Below are positions 33,753 through 41,437 of a stretch of 64,000 nt of DNA, in pieces. The notes beneath the pieces were generated by a model. The model was given only the letters and a program-made list of their open reading frames with translations. It was not told where the DNA came from and ran no database searches. The stretch spans positions 38,061-102,060 of the forward strand of contig JBAYSX010000008.1 in assembly GCA_041675905.1 (NCBI GenBank), given 5' to 3'. The first letter of the stretch is position 1. Each line of letters begins with the position of its first letter. The position numbers and the translations under genes were made by a program. Source of the DNA: Sandaracinobacteroides sp041675905 (GTDB lineage Bacteria; Pseudomonadota; Alphaproteobacteria; Sphingomonadales; Sphingomonadaceae).

Positions 33753-35025
33753 GAGCGGCAACTTTCCGCTGACTGCGCAGGAACCAGGCCGCTGACGCCA
33801 AAGTCAACACACCTGCAAGCAGCGAAGTCCAGTAAGCGCTGGTAATGAAGAAAGTCAGGAAATCGCCCTCCGGCGAGCCAAGGCTCCGATAGAGGAGGAG
33901 GCCGACGCTGCCGACATAGCCGGAGGTGTCGGCGACATAGATTAAAAATCCCGCATTGCCAGCGCTGCCCAGTGTTGCGATCATCCGGTCGAACAGCATG
34001 GCGTTAAACGGCGTATAGGCCAGATATAGCCCGGCCCCGGCGAGGATCATCCACGCCAGCGGCCCCAGCAAGCCGGACTGGAAGGCCAGTGTTGCGCCGC
34101 CCAGCAGCAACGCGCCCAGAAGGATCATGCCGTGCATCATCAGCAGCGCGCGAACATTATGTCTCACCAGCATCAGCAGCGCCAAAGCCCCGAGCACCAG
34201 CAGCGCGATCGGGAGTTCACTCGCGGAAAAAACCGACGCCTCGCCGCCAAGACCCATCGCCGTCCACATTTCAGCCGCGAAATTATCGCGAAAATCACGC
34301 ACCGCCGTCAGCATCACATAACCAGCCACCAGAAACAGCATGGGCATGCCATGGGCGCGCAAGAAGGCCAGCCGGTCGGCGCCATTCATCGGTACGCGTG
34401 GCGTACGCTCCGCCTCATCCTGCGCATCGGGCGGCGGCAGTTTCTCCAGCAGCCACAGGCACAACAATAGCAACGGCACGAACACCAGCCCGGTCAACGC
34501 CGGCATCCAATGCTCACTGATCCCGCCCTGCATCAGCAGCACGGCGACCGATTTCACCACGCCCGAAGACAGGATGAAACTGGCGCACAATATCGCGCCC
34601 AGCAATTCCGAACAGCGCCGTCCCTCCACATAGCTGAAGACGAGTCCCCAGATCATGCCGAGTGGCAAACCATTGAGAAAAAGGCAGAAGAGTCCCCATT
34701 CGGGGGGCAGTACGGCAAACAGCAGCAGCGCCAGCCAGGAAAAGGCGATCAGGCCGAAAATGGCCGACGCGCGCCCGACCCGCCCGAATTCGGCGATGAC
34801 CTTGATGCCGATCAGCTTGGACAGCGCATAACCAAAGACCTGGGCGATCAGCAGCGCGGTTTTGTAGTCGACGCCAAAGGGCATGATGTCGACATCGCCA
34901 TAGGTCGCCGCCGCAAAGGGTTTGCGGAAGGCATACATGGCGAAATAGGCGCCGAACGCCGCCGCACCACCCAGGATGAGTGGAAAATGGCGCGGGAACG
35001 GGCGGGATCTGGCGAGCGGGTCCAT
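33745..35025 (-). CDS. DUF5690/MFS-like membrane transporter
   Basis: A 426-residue membrane protein with about 12 hydrophobic segments. The first helix ends FGAYFAMYAFRKPFAAATY, typical of the DUF5690 group and resembling organophosphate:phosphate antiporters (GlpT/UhpT), which share the AYFxRK start. I therefore infer uptake of a small phosphonate such as 2-aminoethylphosphonate. It is the first gene of the operon with the FAD oxidoreductase and phnX, and no ABC-type phnCDE genes are present. The ATG at 35025 follows a weak GTGAG; a TTG one codon earlier is possible. Its promoter carries a Pho-box-like element and a HutC-type operator. Confidence 0.85.
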   Translation of the reverse strand: MDPLARSRPFPRHFPLILGGAAAFGAYFAMYAFRKPFAAATYGDVDIMPFGVDYKTALLIAQVFGYALSKLIGIKVIAEFGRVGRASAIFGLIAFSWLALLLFAVLPPEWGLFCLFLNGLPLGMIWGLVFSYVEGRRCSELLGAILCASFILSSGVVKSVAVLLMQGGISEHWMPALTGLVFVPLLLLCLWLLEKLPPPDAQDEAERTPRVPMNGADRLAFLRAHGMPMLFLVAGYVMLTAVRDFRDNFAAEMWTAMGLGGEASVFSASELPIALLVLGALALLMLVRHNVRALLMMHGMILLGALLLGGATLAFQSGLLGPLAWMILAGAGLYLAYTPFNAMLFDRMIATLGSAGNAGFLIYVADTSGYVGSVGLLLYRSLGSPEGDFLTFFITSAYWTSLLAGVLTLASAAWFLRSQRKVAAHV

Positions 35026-35052
35026 CAAAACTCACGGAAAATGATGGACGCT

Positions 35053-35062
35053 GGTTTATACC
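35053..35062 (-). promoter_or_regulatory. candidate GntR/HutC operator before the transporter operon
   Basis: On the minus strand GGTATAAACC contains GT-N-TA-N-AC and a TATAAA -10-like sequence, 27 nt before the transporter start. The surrounding 12-mer is identical to that at 28031-28042. Confidence 0.6.
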
Positions 35063-35068
35063 AAATTA

Positions 35069-35086
35069 GCTACAACTTTATGACTG
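35069..35086 (-). promoter_or_regulatory. Pho-box-like element before the transporter operon
   Basis: On the minus strand CAGTCATAAAGTTGTAGC, 8 nt upstream of TATAAA. It is 15/18 identical to the element before the metallophosphoesterase and shares AAGTTGT with the receptor Pho box. Confidence 0.55.
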
Positions 35087-35111
35087 TCCACGCGCGCCTG
35101 CGCCAGGTGTC

Positions 35112-35606
35112 TCAGCGCAGGGGTTTTCCCGTGATAGCGAGAATCCTGGGCTGCAATTCGGAGACAACATCGACATAAAGCGCGCGTTTGAAAGGCACGA
35201 TCATATCGGCGAGCTGATCGAGTGTTGCCCATTGCCAGGCGCAAAATTCCGGATGCGCTGTTTCGATCCGCACATCGGCATCCGTGCCGAGAAAACGCAG
35301 CGCATACCATTTCTGACGCTGGCCGCGATATTTTCCACCCCACAGCTTGCCGATCAGATCGTCGGGCAGATCATAGGTAAGCCAGTTATCCGTCTCGGCG
35401 ATGCGTTCCACCAGGTGCGGGGCGACTCCGGTTTCCTCTTCGAGTTCGCGAATTGCAGCGGTGTAAGGATCTTCGCCCTCGTCGATGCCGCCCTGCGGCA
35501 TCTGCCAGGCCTCGGCCGAGGAATCCAGCCGCTGACCAACAAATACCCGTTGCGCGCTGTTCAGCAACATCACGCCCACGCCCGGGCGATAATCAAGTGG
35601 TTTCAT
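35112..35606 (-). CDS. rppH: RNA pyrophosphohydrolase (Nudix)
   Basis: A 164-residue Nudix hydrolase. The box GGIDEGEDPYTAAIRELEEETG (about 39-60) matches GX5EX7REUXEEXGU exactly. The N terminus YRPGVGVML and the WQMPQGGID context are those of RppH, which removes pyrophosphate from 5'-triphosphorylated mRNA to start decay; diadenosine polyphosphates are an alternative substrate. AGGAG lies near the ATG. It lies 16 bp downstream of nadK in the same direction, a likely two-gene operon, and its 3' end abuts the promoter of the transporter operon. Confidence 0.93.
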   Translation of the reverse strand: MKPLDYRPGVGVMLLNSAQRVFVGQRLDSSAEAWQMPQGGIDEGEDPYTAAIRELEEETGVAPHLVERIAETDNWLTYDLPDDLIGKLWGGKYRGQRQKWYALRFLGTDADVRIETAHPEFCAWQWATLDQLADMIVPFKRALYVDVVSELQPRILAITGKPLR

Positions 35607-35622
35607 GTACTCCTGCTCCTTT

Positions 35623-36399
35623 TCAGGTGAGGAATTGCTCCATCAGGATGCGATCGTCGAGGGCATATTCCGGATCGAACAGCAATTCCAGCTGGCGCGT
35701 CAAATCGCTGCGGACCCGCACATGGACCACATCGCGCACTTCCACCTGGTCCGCGACAGCGCTCACCGGGCGTTTTTCGGCTTCCAGGACACGAAACTCG
35801 ACAATATCATGATTGGAAACCAGTGCTCCGCGCCAACGGCGCGGTCGAAAGGGACTGATCGGCGTCAGCGCCAGAAGATCGCAATCCAGCGGCAGGATCG
35901 GCCCGTTGGCAGACAGATTATAAGCGGTGGAACCGGCGGGCGTCGCCACCAGCACGCCATCGCACGCCAATTCGGACAGACGTACTTTTCCGTCGATGAT
36001 GATTTCGATTTTCGCTGCCTGGCGCGTTTCGCGCAGTAGCGACACTTCATTGATGGCCGGAGAAATAACCCGCTGTCCGGTGGCCGTGGTCGCCTCCATC
36101 GTCAGCGGCGAGAGGAAGAAACTGCGCGCGGCGGCGATCCGCCCGGCGAGACCATCAGGCCGATACTCGTTCATCAAAAAGCCGACAGTGCCGCGATTCA
36201 TGCCAAACACCGGAATGGATTGGCCTTCGTCCAGTTCGCGATGCAAGACGCTCAGCAAATGCCCGTCACCGCCGAGGGCGACAATGACCTCTGCCTCGTC
36301 GCGCGGGACAAATTTGACCAGTCTGCGCAATTCGGCTTCCGCATCAGCGGCGTGCGGGCTGTGCGGAGCAACGGAGAGGGCGAGACGCAAGGGCTGCAT
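35623..36399 (-). CDS. nadK: NAD kinase
   Basis: A 258-residue ATP-NAD kinase producing NADP. It has the GGDGHLL motif (about 43-49), the NRGTVGFLMN segment, INEVSL with the conserved Asn-Glu pair, and DGVLVATPAGSTAYNLSANGPI, the family signature near 145-165. The length and compact form are typical of Gram-negative enzymes. It is followed by rppH. Upstream lie 140 bp without genes and then a perfect hairpin that ends the neighbouring PEP-CTERM gene. Confidence 0.96.
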   Translation of the reverse strand: MQPLRLALSVAPHSPHAADAEAELRRLVKFVPRDEAEVIVALGGDGHLLSVLHRELDEGQSIPVFGMNRGTVGFLMNEYRPDGLAGRIAAARSFFLSPLTMEATTATGQRVISPAINEVSLLRETRQAAKIEIIIDGKVRLSELACDGVLVATPAGSTAYNLSANGPILPLDCDLLALTPISPFRPRRWRGALVSNHDIVEFRVLEAEKRPVSAVADQVEVRDVVHVRVRSDLTRQLELLFDPEYALDDRILMEQFLT

Positions 36400-36539
36400 C
36401 TCAACCGCCCGTCAAGGACAGATGGACGTTGCCCCTTGCGGGCCGGGAAAATGTTTCTTGCGCCATACCCGACTGTCTATGCGTTATGGCGCGTAACGCC
36501 AAACCCGGATTTTCGATCGGGATTTACAAAATACCGGTT

Positions 36540-36585
36540 GGTCCCGCTTCCATCGCCCGGGGAATGGCGCGACGGAAGCGGGACC
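36540..36585 (-). terminator. long-stem hairpin downstream of the PEP-CTERM gene
   Basis: GGTCCCGCTTCC and its perfect 12-bp complement, separated by 22 nt. It lies 14 nt past the stop of the leftward PEP-CTERM gene and upstream of nadK. Confidence 0.65.
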
Positions 36586-36598
36586 GGCGGGAGACTCT

Positions 36599-37399
36599 TC
36601 AGGCGGTGACGGCAGGTCTGCGGCGGCGGGCGGCGAGGCCGATGGCGCCGAAACCCACGATCAGCATGGCCCAGGTTGCGGGCTCGGGCACGGTCGGCAG
36701 GGGGTTGTTATTGATCGCGGCAATCTGGCCGGGCGTCAGCACGCCGTCATAGAAGGACAGGCCGGCGATCTGGCCGGCAGACCATTCGCGCGCGTAAAGC
36801 GAATCATCCAGAAACAGGTTCACGATGCCCGTTGGGCTGATGTTGAGCACATCGGTCGTGTGTGAAATTTCATGTTTGCCGTTCAGCCAGGCATTGACAT
36901 TGCCGCCCGCGCCAACGGTCAGCACAATATTATGCCAGGTTTTGTTTGGCACGATGCTGGTGCCTTGGGCGCCCGACACAATGGCCAGTTTGTTGTTGCC
37001 ATGGACATAGAGACCACCATCTTTCGTACGGTTGGTCGTGTCGATGATGCGGCGAAACTGGAGTGCGCCGTCAAAAAACTGGAACGTGAACGCGGCGGAC
37101 CAGGAATCGCTCGACAGCAGGCCGCTGCTGTTGAAGCTCAGGCCGCCCTGTTCACTGGTCAGCCGTGTGCCGTTGAATTCCAGTACGGCGCGATCCTCTC
37201 CGCCAAGTTCCGTCCGCACGAAGCGGCTGGTGCCCAGCGGGTCGACAAGGGTCAGGGCTGGCGCGCCTCCGATGCGCGATTCCAGCGTATTGGCGAAATT
37301 ATACCGGGCCACCAGCGTTGCGGCGGCGGCGGGTGCGGCAAATAATGCCGCCGCGGCGAACAATGTGGAAATTCTTGCGATGGAACGGGCGAGTTGCAT
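36599..37399 (-). CDS. LamG-like exported protein with PEPxxWA-CTERM anchor
   Basis: A 266-residue protein with a signal peptide (cut near AAA, about 27), a concanavalin-like LamG domain (about 30-235) and the tail VPEPATWAMLIVGFGAIGLAARRRR: PEPxxWA motif, membrane segment and Arg cluster. Such tails direct exosortase-type processing and surface or exopolysaccharide association in sphingomonads. It probably binds glycan. No exosortase is in the window. The LamG type echoes the N-terminal domain of the metallophosphoesterase at 25494 (DGVLTPGQIAAI compares with NRALSPDEIKTL). Flanked by a terminator on its 3' side. Confidence 0.88.
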   Translation of the reverse strand: MQLARSIARISTLFAAAALFAAPAAAATLVARYNFANTLESRIGGAPALTLVDPLGTSRFVRTELGGEDRAVLEFNGTRLTSEQGGLSFNSSGLLSSDSWSAAFTFQFFDGALQFRRIIDTTNRTKDGGLYVHGNNKLAIVSGAQGTSIVPNKTWHNIVLTVGAGGNVNAWLNGKHEISHTTDVLNISPTGIVNLFLDDSLYAREWSAGQIAGLSFYDGVLTPGQIAAINNNPLPTVPEPATWAMLIVGFGAIGLAARRRRPAVTA

Positions 37400-37498
37400 A
37401 CGGTTAATCCCCTGTGCTTGAGACGCAGGATGACTAACACTGAATAAATGTTAATCATAATCTCACTGCATCCAGATTGGGGGATTTCGCTGCCGGTC

Positions 37499-40400
37499 CT
37501 AACGTTTTTTCGACACGAAAACGGCGGGCGCCGGCGGGCGTTTCGGTGTTACCGGCGCCAGAGTGGCCTCCGGTCGCTGGCCCTGTGCCCGTGCCGCCTG
37601 GGCGAGGCCGCGTGCAAGAGACAGGGCGCCGGCAAGCCGCGCTTCGCCATTGCCGAAATCGCGGGCGAGAAACAGTTTCTGATCCGGGCGCAGGCGCGCC
37701 TGACCCTTCAGCCGATTGATCCATTCGACGAGCCCGGCCGGATTGGGGAATCCGCCGTCCGCGAAAGTTACCAGTGCGCCCTTTGGTCCCACCTCGATCT
37801 TTTGTACATGGGCGCGGCGTGCGGCGTTGCGCGCCTCCACAATCTTCAGCAAATTGGCGGTCGGCTGCGGTAAAGGTCCGAAACGGTCGATCAATTCGGC
37901 GGCAAACGCCTCGATAGCCGATTTTTCTTCCAGTTCGGCGGCGCGGCGATAGAGCGCCATGCGCAGGGTGAGATCGGGCACATAATCGTCCGGGATCATG
38001 ATGGCGGCGTCGACGGAAATGGTCGGGCTGGTTGGGTCTTCCGGTGGGGTCAGGCCGCGCGCCTCGGCACGGGCGATGGTGATCGCATCCTCCAGCATCG
38101 ACTGATAAAGTTCGAAGCCGACCTCGCGGATATGGCCCGATTGCTCATCGCCCAGCAGATTACCGGCACCGCGCTGATCGAGATCATGCGACGCCAGTTC
38201 GAACCCCGCGCCCAGCGAATCCAGCCCCGCCAGCACCTGCAGGCGCTTTTCCGCCCCCGGAGTCATCAGGCCATCGGCGCTGGTGGTCAGCAGCGCATAG
38301 GCGCGGCGTTTCGCCCGGCCCACCCGGCCGCGCAATTGATAAAGCTGCGCGAGGCCGAACAGATCGGCGCGATGGATGATCAACGTATTGGCGTTGGGGA
38401 TGTCCAGCCCCGATTCCACGATCGTCGTCGCCAGCAACACATCATAGCGCTGCTCGTAAAAGGCGGACATCCGGTCTTCGATTTCGCCCGCCGCCATCTG
38501 GCCATGGGCGGTGATGAAGCGCACTTCCGGCACCTGCTCGCGCAAATATTCCTCGATATCGGGAATATCGGAAATGCGCGGCACAACGAAGAAACTCTGG
38601 CCGCCGCGATGATGTTCGCGCAACAGCGCTTCCCGCACCACAACGGGATCGAACGGGCTGACCGTAGTGCGCACCGCGAGGCGATCCACCGGCGGCGTTG
38701 CGATCACGGAAAGTTCGCGGATGCCGGAAAGCGCCATTTGCAGGGTGCGCGGGATGGGCGTCGCCGTCAGCGTCAATACATGCACATCGGCGCGCAGCGC
38801 TTTCAGCCGTTCCTTGTGGGTAACGCCAAAGCGTTGTTCCTCATCGATAATCACCAGGCCCAGGCGCTTGAATTCGATATTTTTACCCAGCAGCGCATGG
38901 GTGCCGACGACAATATCGACGCGGCCATCAGCAAGGCCTTCGCGCGTCGCCTTCGCTTCGGCGGCGGGTACGAGGCGGGAAAGCGCCCCGACATTCAGAC
39001 CGGTGTTGGCGAAGCGGGCGCGGAAGGTCGCCGCATGTTGCCGCGCCAGCAGGGTCGTGGGGCAGATGAGCGCCACCTGCGCGCCGGACGCCGCTGCAAC
39101 ATAGGCTGCGCGCAACGCCACTTCCGTCTTGCCGAAGCCGACATCACCGCACACCAGCCGGTCCATCGGACGGCCTGCGGCCATATCCTCCAGCACATCG
39201 CCGGTGGCCTTTAACTGATCGTCGGTTTCGGCATAGGGGAAGCCATCCAGAAATGCCGCATAACCCTGTTCGTCCACGGGAAAACTGTCTGCCGGACGGG
39301 TAGCGCGGGCGGCGGCGGTTTTCAGCAGTTCATGCGCAATCTCGCGGATGCGCTCCTTCATCCGGGCGCGGCGTTGCTGCCAGGCGGTGCCGCCCAGCCG
39401 GTCGAGCTGCACATCTTCGGAATCCGAGCCGTAACGCGACAGAATGTCGAGATTTTCAACCGGCACATAGAGTTTGTCGCCGCCGGCATATTCCAGCGCG
39501 ACCGTATCCTGCGGGGCGCCCGATACCGTCAGCGCCACAAGTCCAATGTAGCGGCCAATGCCATGATCCTGGTGGACGACGAGTTCGCCCGTTTCCAGGG
39601 TTTGCAAATCTTTCAGGAACGCATCGACCTTCCGCACGGAGCGGCGGCGCACCAGCCGGTCGCCGAGCATATCCTGCTCGGTCCACACCTCCAGATCGTC
39701 GAGACGGAAGCCCGATTCCAGCGGCAGCACCACAGCGGCGGGCTTGCCCTTCGCCGTCTGGCCAAGCGCCGCCTGCCAGCTTTCGGCCATAGCGATGTCG
39801 CCGGCCTTTTGCTCCGCCAGCAGACCGGTCAGCCGCTGCCGTGACCCTTCGGAATAGCTGGCGATAACGACGCGACGCTTCTGCTTGCGCGCCTCCAGAA
39901 GCCGGTTGGCCAGCGCTGCATAAATATTCGGCCCGCCAGCCGCCGCAGCGACCCGCACCGGCGCGAAATCCACCTCCGGCAGACCCCCAAGATCAATGTT
40001 CGTGGCGCCGGTCTCTCCGGCGAAGGGGTTGGTCTGGTGCGCGATGCCGGCGTCCAGCCCCGCCTGCCACTCCGCAGCTGCCAGATACAGCGCTTCGGGT
40101 GGGAGGGGGCGGAAAGGCGTGCCGGCGATGCGCGCCTTGCGATTGGCCGGCGCGGACAGCGCCGTCACGCGATTCTGGTGATAATCGGCGATGGCCTCGA
40201 ACCGCGCGGCGGCGGCGAGCGGCGCGCCCGAATCGAGCAATAGCGCGTCCGTCGGTTGCAGCCAGTCGAACAGCGTCGTCAGTTCCGGCTCTGCCAGCGG
40301 CAGAAAATGCTCCAGACCGGGCAGCCGCCGCCCCTCGCTCGCCGCCTGATACAGCGGATCGCTGGCGCTGGCCGCGCCGAAGCGTTCCAGCCAGCCCTGG

Positions 40401-41092
40401 CGGAAGTTGCGGATACGGTCGGCATCGAGCAGCAGTTCGGAAACCGGCAGCAGCGTGAAACCATCGGACTTCCCGGTGGATAATTGCGTCGCCGGATCGA
40501 CGGTGCGCACCGCATCCACCTCGTCGCCGAAGAAATCCAGGCGAAACGCCGTCTGGCTTCCTGGCGGCATCACATCCACCAGGCCGCCGCGCACGGCATA
40601 ATCGCCGGCCTCCGCGACGCTTTCCACCCGCACATAGCCGCCGCGTTGCAGGGTAGAGAGCAAATTGTCGCGGCTGATGCGCAAACCGGGGCGCACATCC
40701 AGCGTCGCGTCCCGAATCACTTTTGGTGGCAGCAGTCGCTGCGTTGCGGCGTTCACCGTCGTCACCAGCAATTGCACGCCGGAGACCGGCTGCGCCAGTC
40801 GCGCCAGCGCCGCCAGCCGGTCGGCGAGGATGCGTTGCGCCGGCGAGGCGCGATCGTAAGGCAGGCAATCCCAGGCCGGCAACCAGATGGTTTCAATCTC
40901 GGGCGCGAAAAAATCGGCGGTATCCAGAATGCCGCGCGCGGCGGCATCGTCGGATGCGATCCATATGGTGCGCCGGCCATCCAGCCCCACTGCCCGCGCC
41001 AGATCTGCGGCCACCCACGGCAACAGACCAGCCGGCGCGCCGGAGAGAGTCACACCCCGGCGGGCGGTGGCAATACGGTCGGTAGGCAGCAT
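37499..41092 (-). CDS. mfd: transcription-repair coupling factor
   Basis: A 1197-residue Mfd, slightly longer than the E. coli protein. In order: UvrB-like domains 1-3 (about 1-380), the RNA-polymerase-interacting domain (VVHQDHGIGRYIGL near 515 onward), a RecG-like helicase with Walker A GDVGFGKTE, DEEQRFGV and the RGRVGR motif, and the C-terminal TRCF domain. It displaces stalled RNA polymerase at lesions and recruits UvrA. The start overlaps the sdhE stop by one base (TGATG), so both are translated from one message. A basic, Pro/Ala-rich tail after residue 1170 is sphingomonad-like. Confidence 0.97.
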   Translation of the reverse strand: MLPTDRIATARRGVTLSGAPAGLLPWVAADLARAVGLDGRRTIWIASDDAAARGILDTADFFAPEIETIWLPAWDCLPYDRASPAQRILADRLAALARLAQPVSGVQLLVTTVNAATQRLLPPKVIRDATLDVRPGLRISRDNLLSTLQRGGYVRVESVAEAGDYAVRGGLVDVMPPGSQTAFRLDFFGDEVDAVRTVDPATQLSTGKSDGFTLLPVSELLLDADRIRNFRQGWLERFGAASASDPLYQAASEGRRLPGLEHFLPLAEPELTTLFDWLQPTDALLLDSGAPLAAAARFEAIADYHQNRVTALSAPANRKARIAGTPFRPLPPEALYLAAAEWQAGLDAGIAHQTNPFAGETGATNIDLGGLPEVDFAPVRVAAAAGGPNIYAALANRLLEARKQKRRVVIASYSEGSRQRLTGLLAEQKAGDIAMAESWQAALGQTAKGKPAAVVLPLESGFRLDDLEVWTEQDMLGDRLVRRRSVRKVDAFLKDLQTLETGELVVHQDHGIGRYIGLVALTVSGAPQDTVALEYAGGDKLYVPVENLDILSRYGSDSEDVQLDRLGGTAWQQRRARMKERIREIAHELLKTAAARATRPADSFPVDEQGYAAFLDGFPYAETDDQLKATGDVLEDMAAGRPMDRLVCGDVGFGKTEVALRAAYVAAASGAQVALICPTTLLARQHAATFRARFANTGLNVGALSRLVPAAEAKATREGLADGRVDIVVGTHALLGKNIEFKRLGLVIIDEEQRFGVTHKERLKALRADVHVLTLTATPIPRTLQMALSGIRELSVIATPPVDRLAVRTTVSPFDPVVVREALLREHHRGGQSFFVVPRISDIPDIEEYLREQVPEVRFITAHGQMAAGEIEDRMSAFYEQRYDVLLATTIVESGLDIPNANTLIIHRADLFGLAQLYQLRGRVGRAKRRAYALLTTSADGLMTPGAEKRLQVLAGLDSLGAGFELASHDLDQRGAGNLLGDEQSGHIREVGFELYQSMLEDAITIARAEARGLTPPEDPTSPTISVDAAIMIPDDYVPDLTLRMALYRRAAELEEKSAIEAFAAELIDRFGPLPQPTANLLKIVEARNAARRAHVQKIEVGPKGALVTFADGGFPNPAGLVEWINRLKGQARLRPDQKLFLARDFGNGEARLAGALSLARGLAQAARAQGQRPEATLAPVTPKRPPAPAVFVSKKR

Positions 41093-41367
41093 CAGCGTTG
41101 TATAAGTCCTATATAATCCAGCGCCATCAGTTTTCGCAGCATCGGATGCTCCAGATGCGGCGGCGGCGATCCGCGCCCGAACGCCCAGGCCATGATATCG
41201 ACGTCCTGTTCAGCGAGCAGCGCCTCGAACCAGGCGAATTCCTCGGCATTCATCGTCGCCACATGCCGCGCGGCGAACCCGCCGATCAGCATATCCGCTT
41301 CTTTCGTACCCCGATGTTCGGCGCGCCAGCGGGCGCGTTTCCGGTCTGCTTCTGAAATATGGGACAT
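41092..41367 (-). CDS. sdhE: succinate dehydrogenase assembly factor (FAD insertion)
   Basis: A 91-residue SdhE/Sdh5 family protein that helps attach FAD covalently to SdhA. The conserved RGxxE motif is HRGTKEADMLIGGF (about 18-31), followed by an Asp-rich bundle (AEQDVDIMAWAFG). The length is typical. It lies immediately before mfd and is divergent from recG, sharing a 70-bp promoter region with it; the sdhE-mfd pairing is common in Alphaproteobacteria. Confidence 0.93.
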   Translation of the reverse strand: MSHISEADRKRARWRAEHRGTKEADMLIGGFAARHVATMNAEEFAWFEALLAEQDVDIMAWAFGRGSPPPHLEHPMLRKLMALDYIGLIQR

Positions 41368-41437
41368 GCCCCGACTCCGGCAAGGGCGGCGTCGCCCGAG
41401 TTGCGACCCGCCTGATGAACGCTTAAGCGCTTAGGCC

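Noticed and set aside
38132..39214. 360-codon open frame opposite mfd
   Set aside because: Basic, Gln/His-rich shadow without motifs inside a certain helicase gene.
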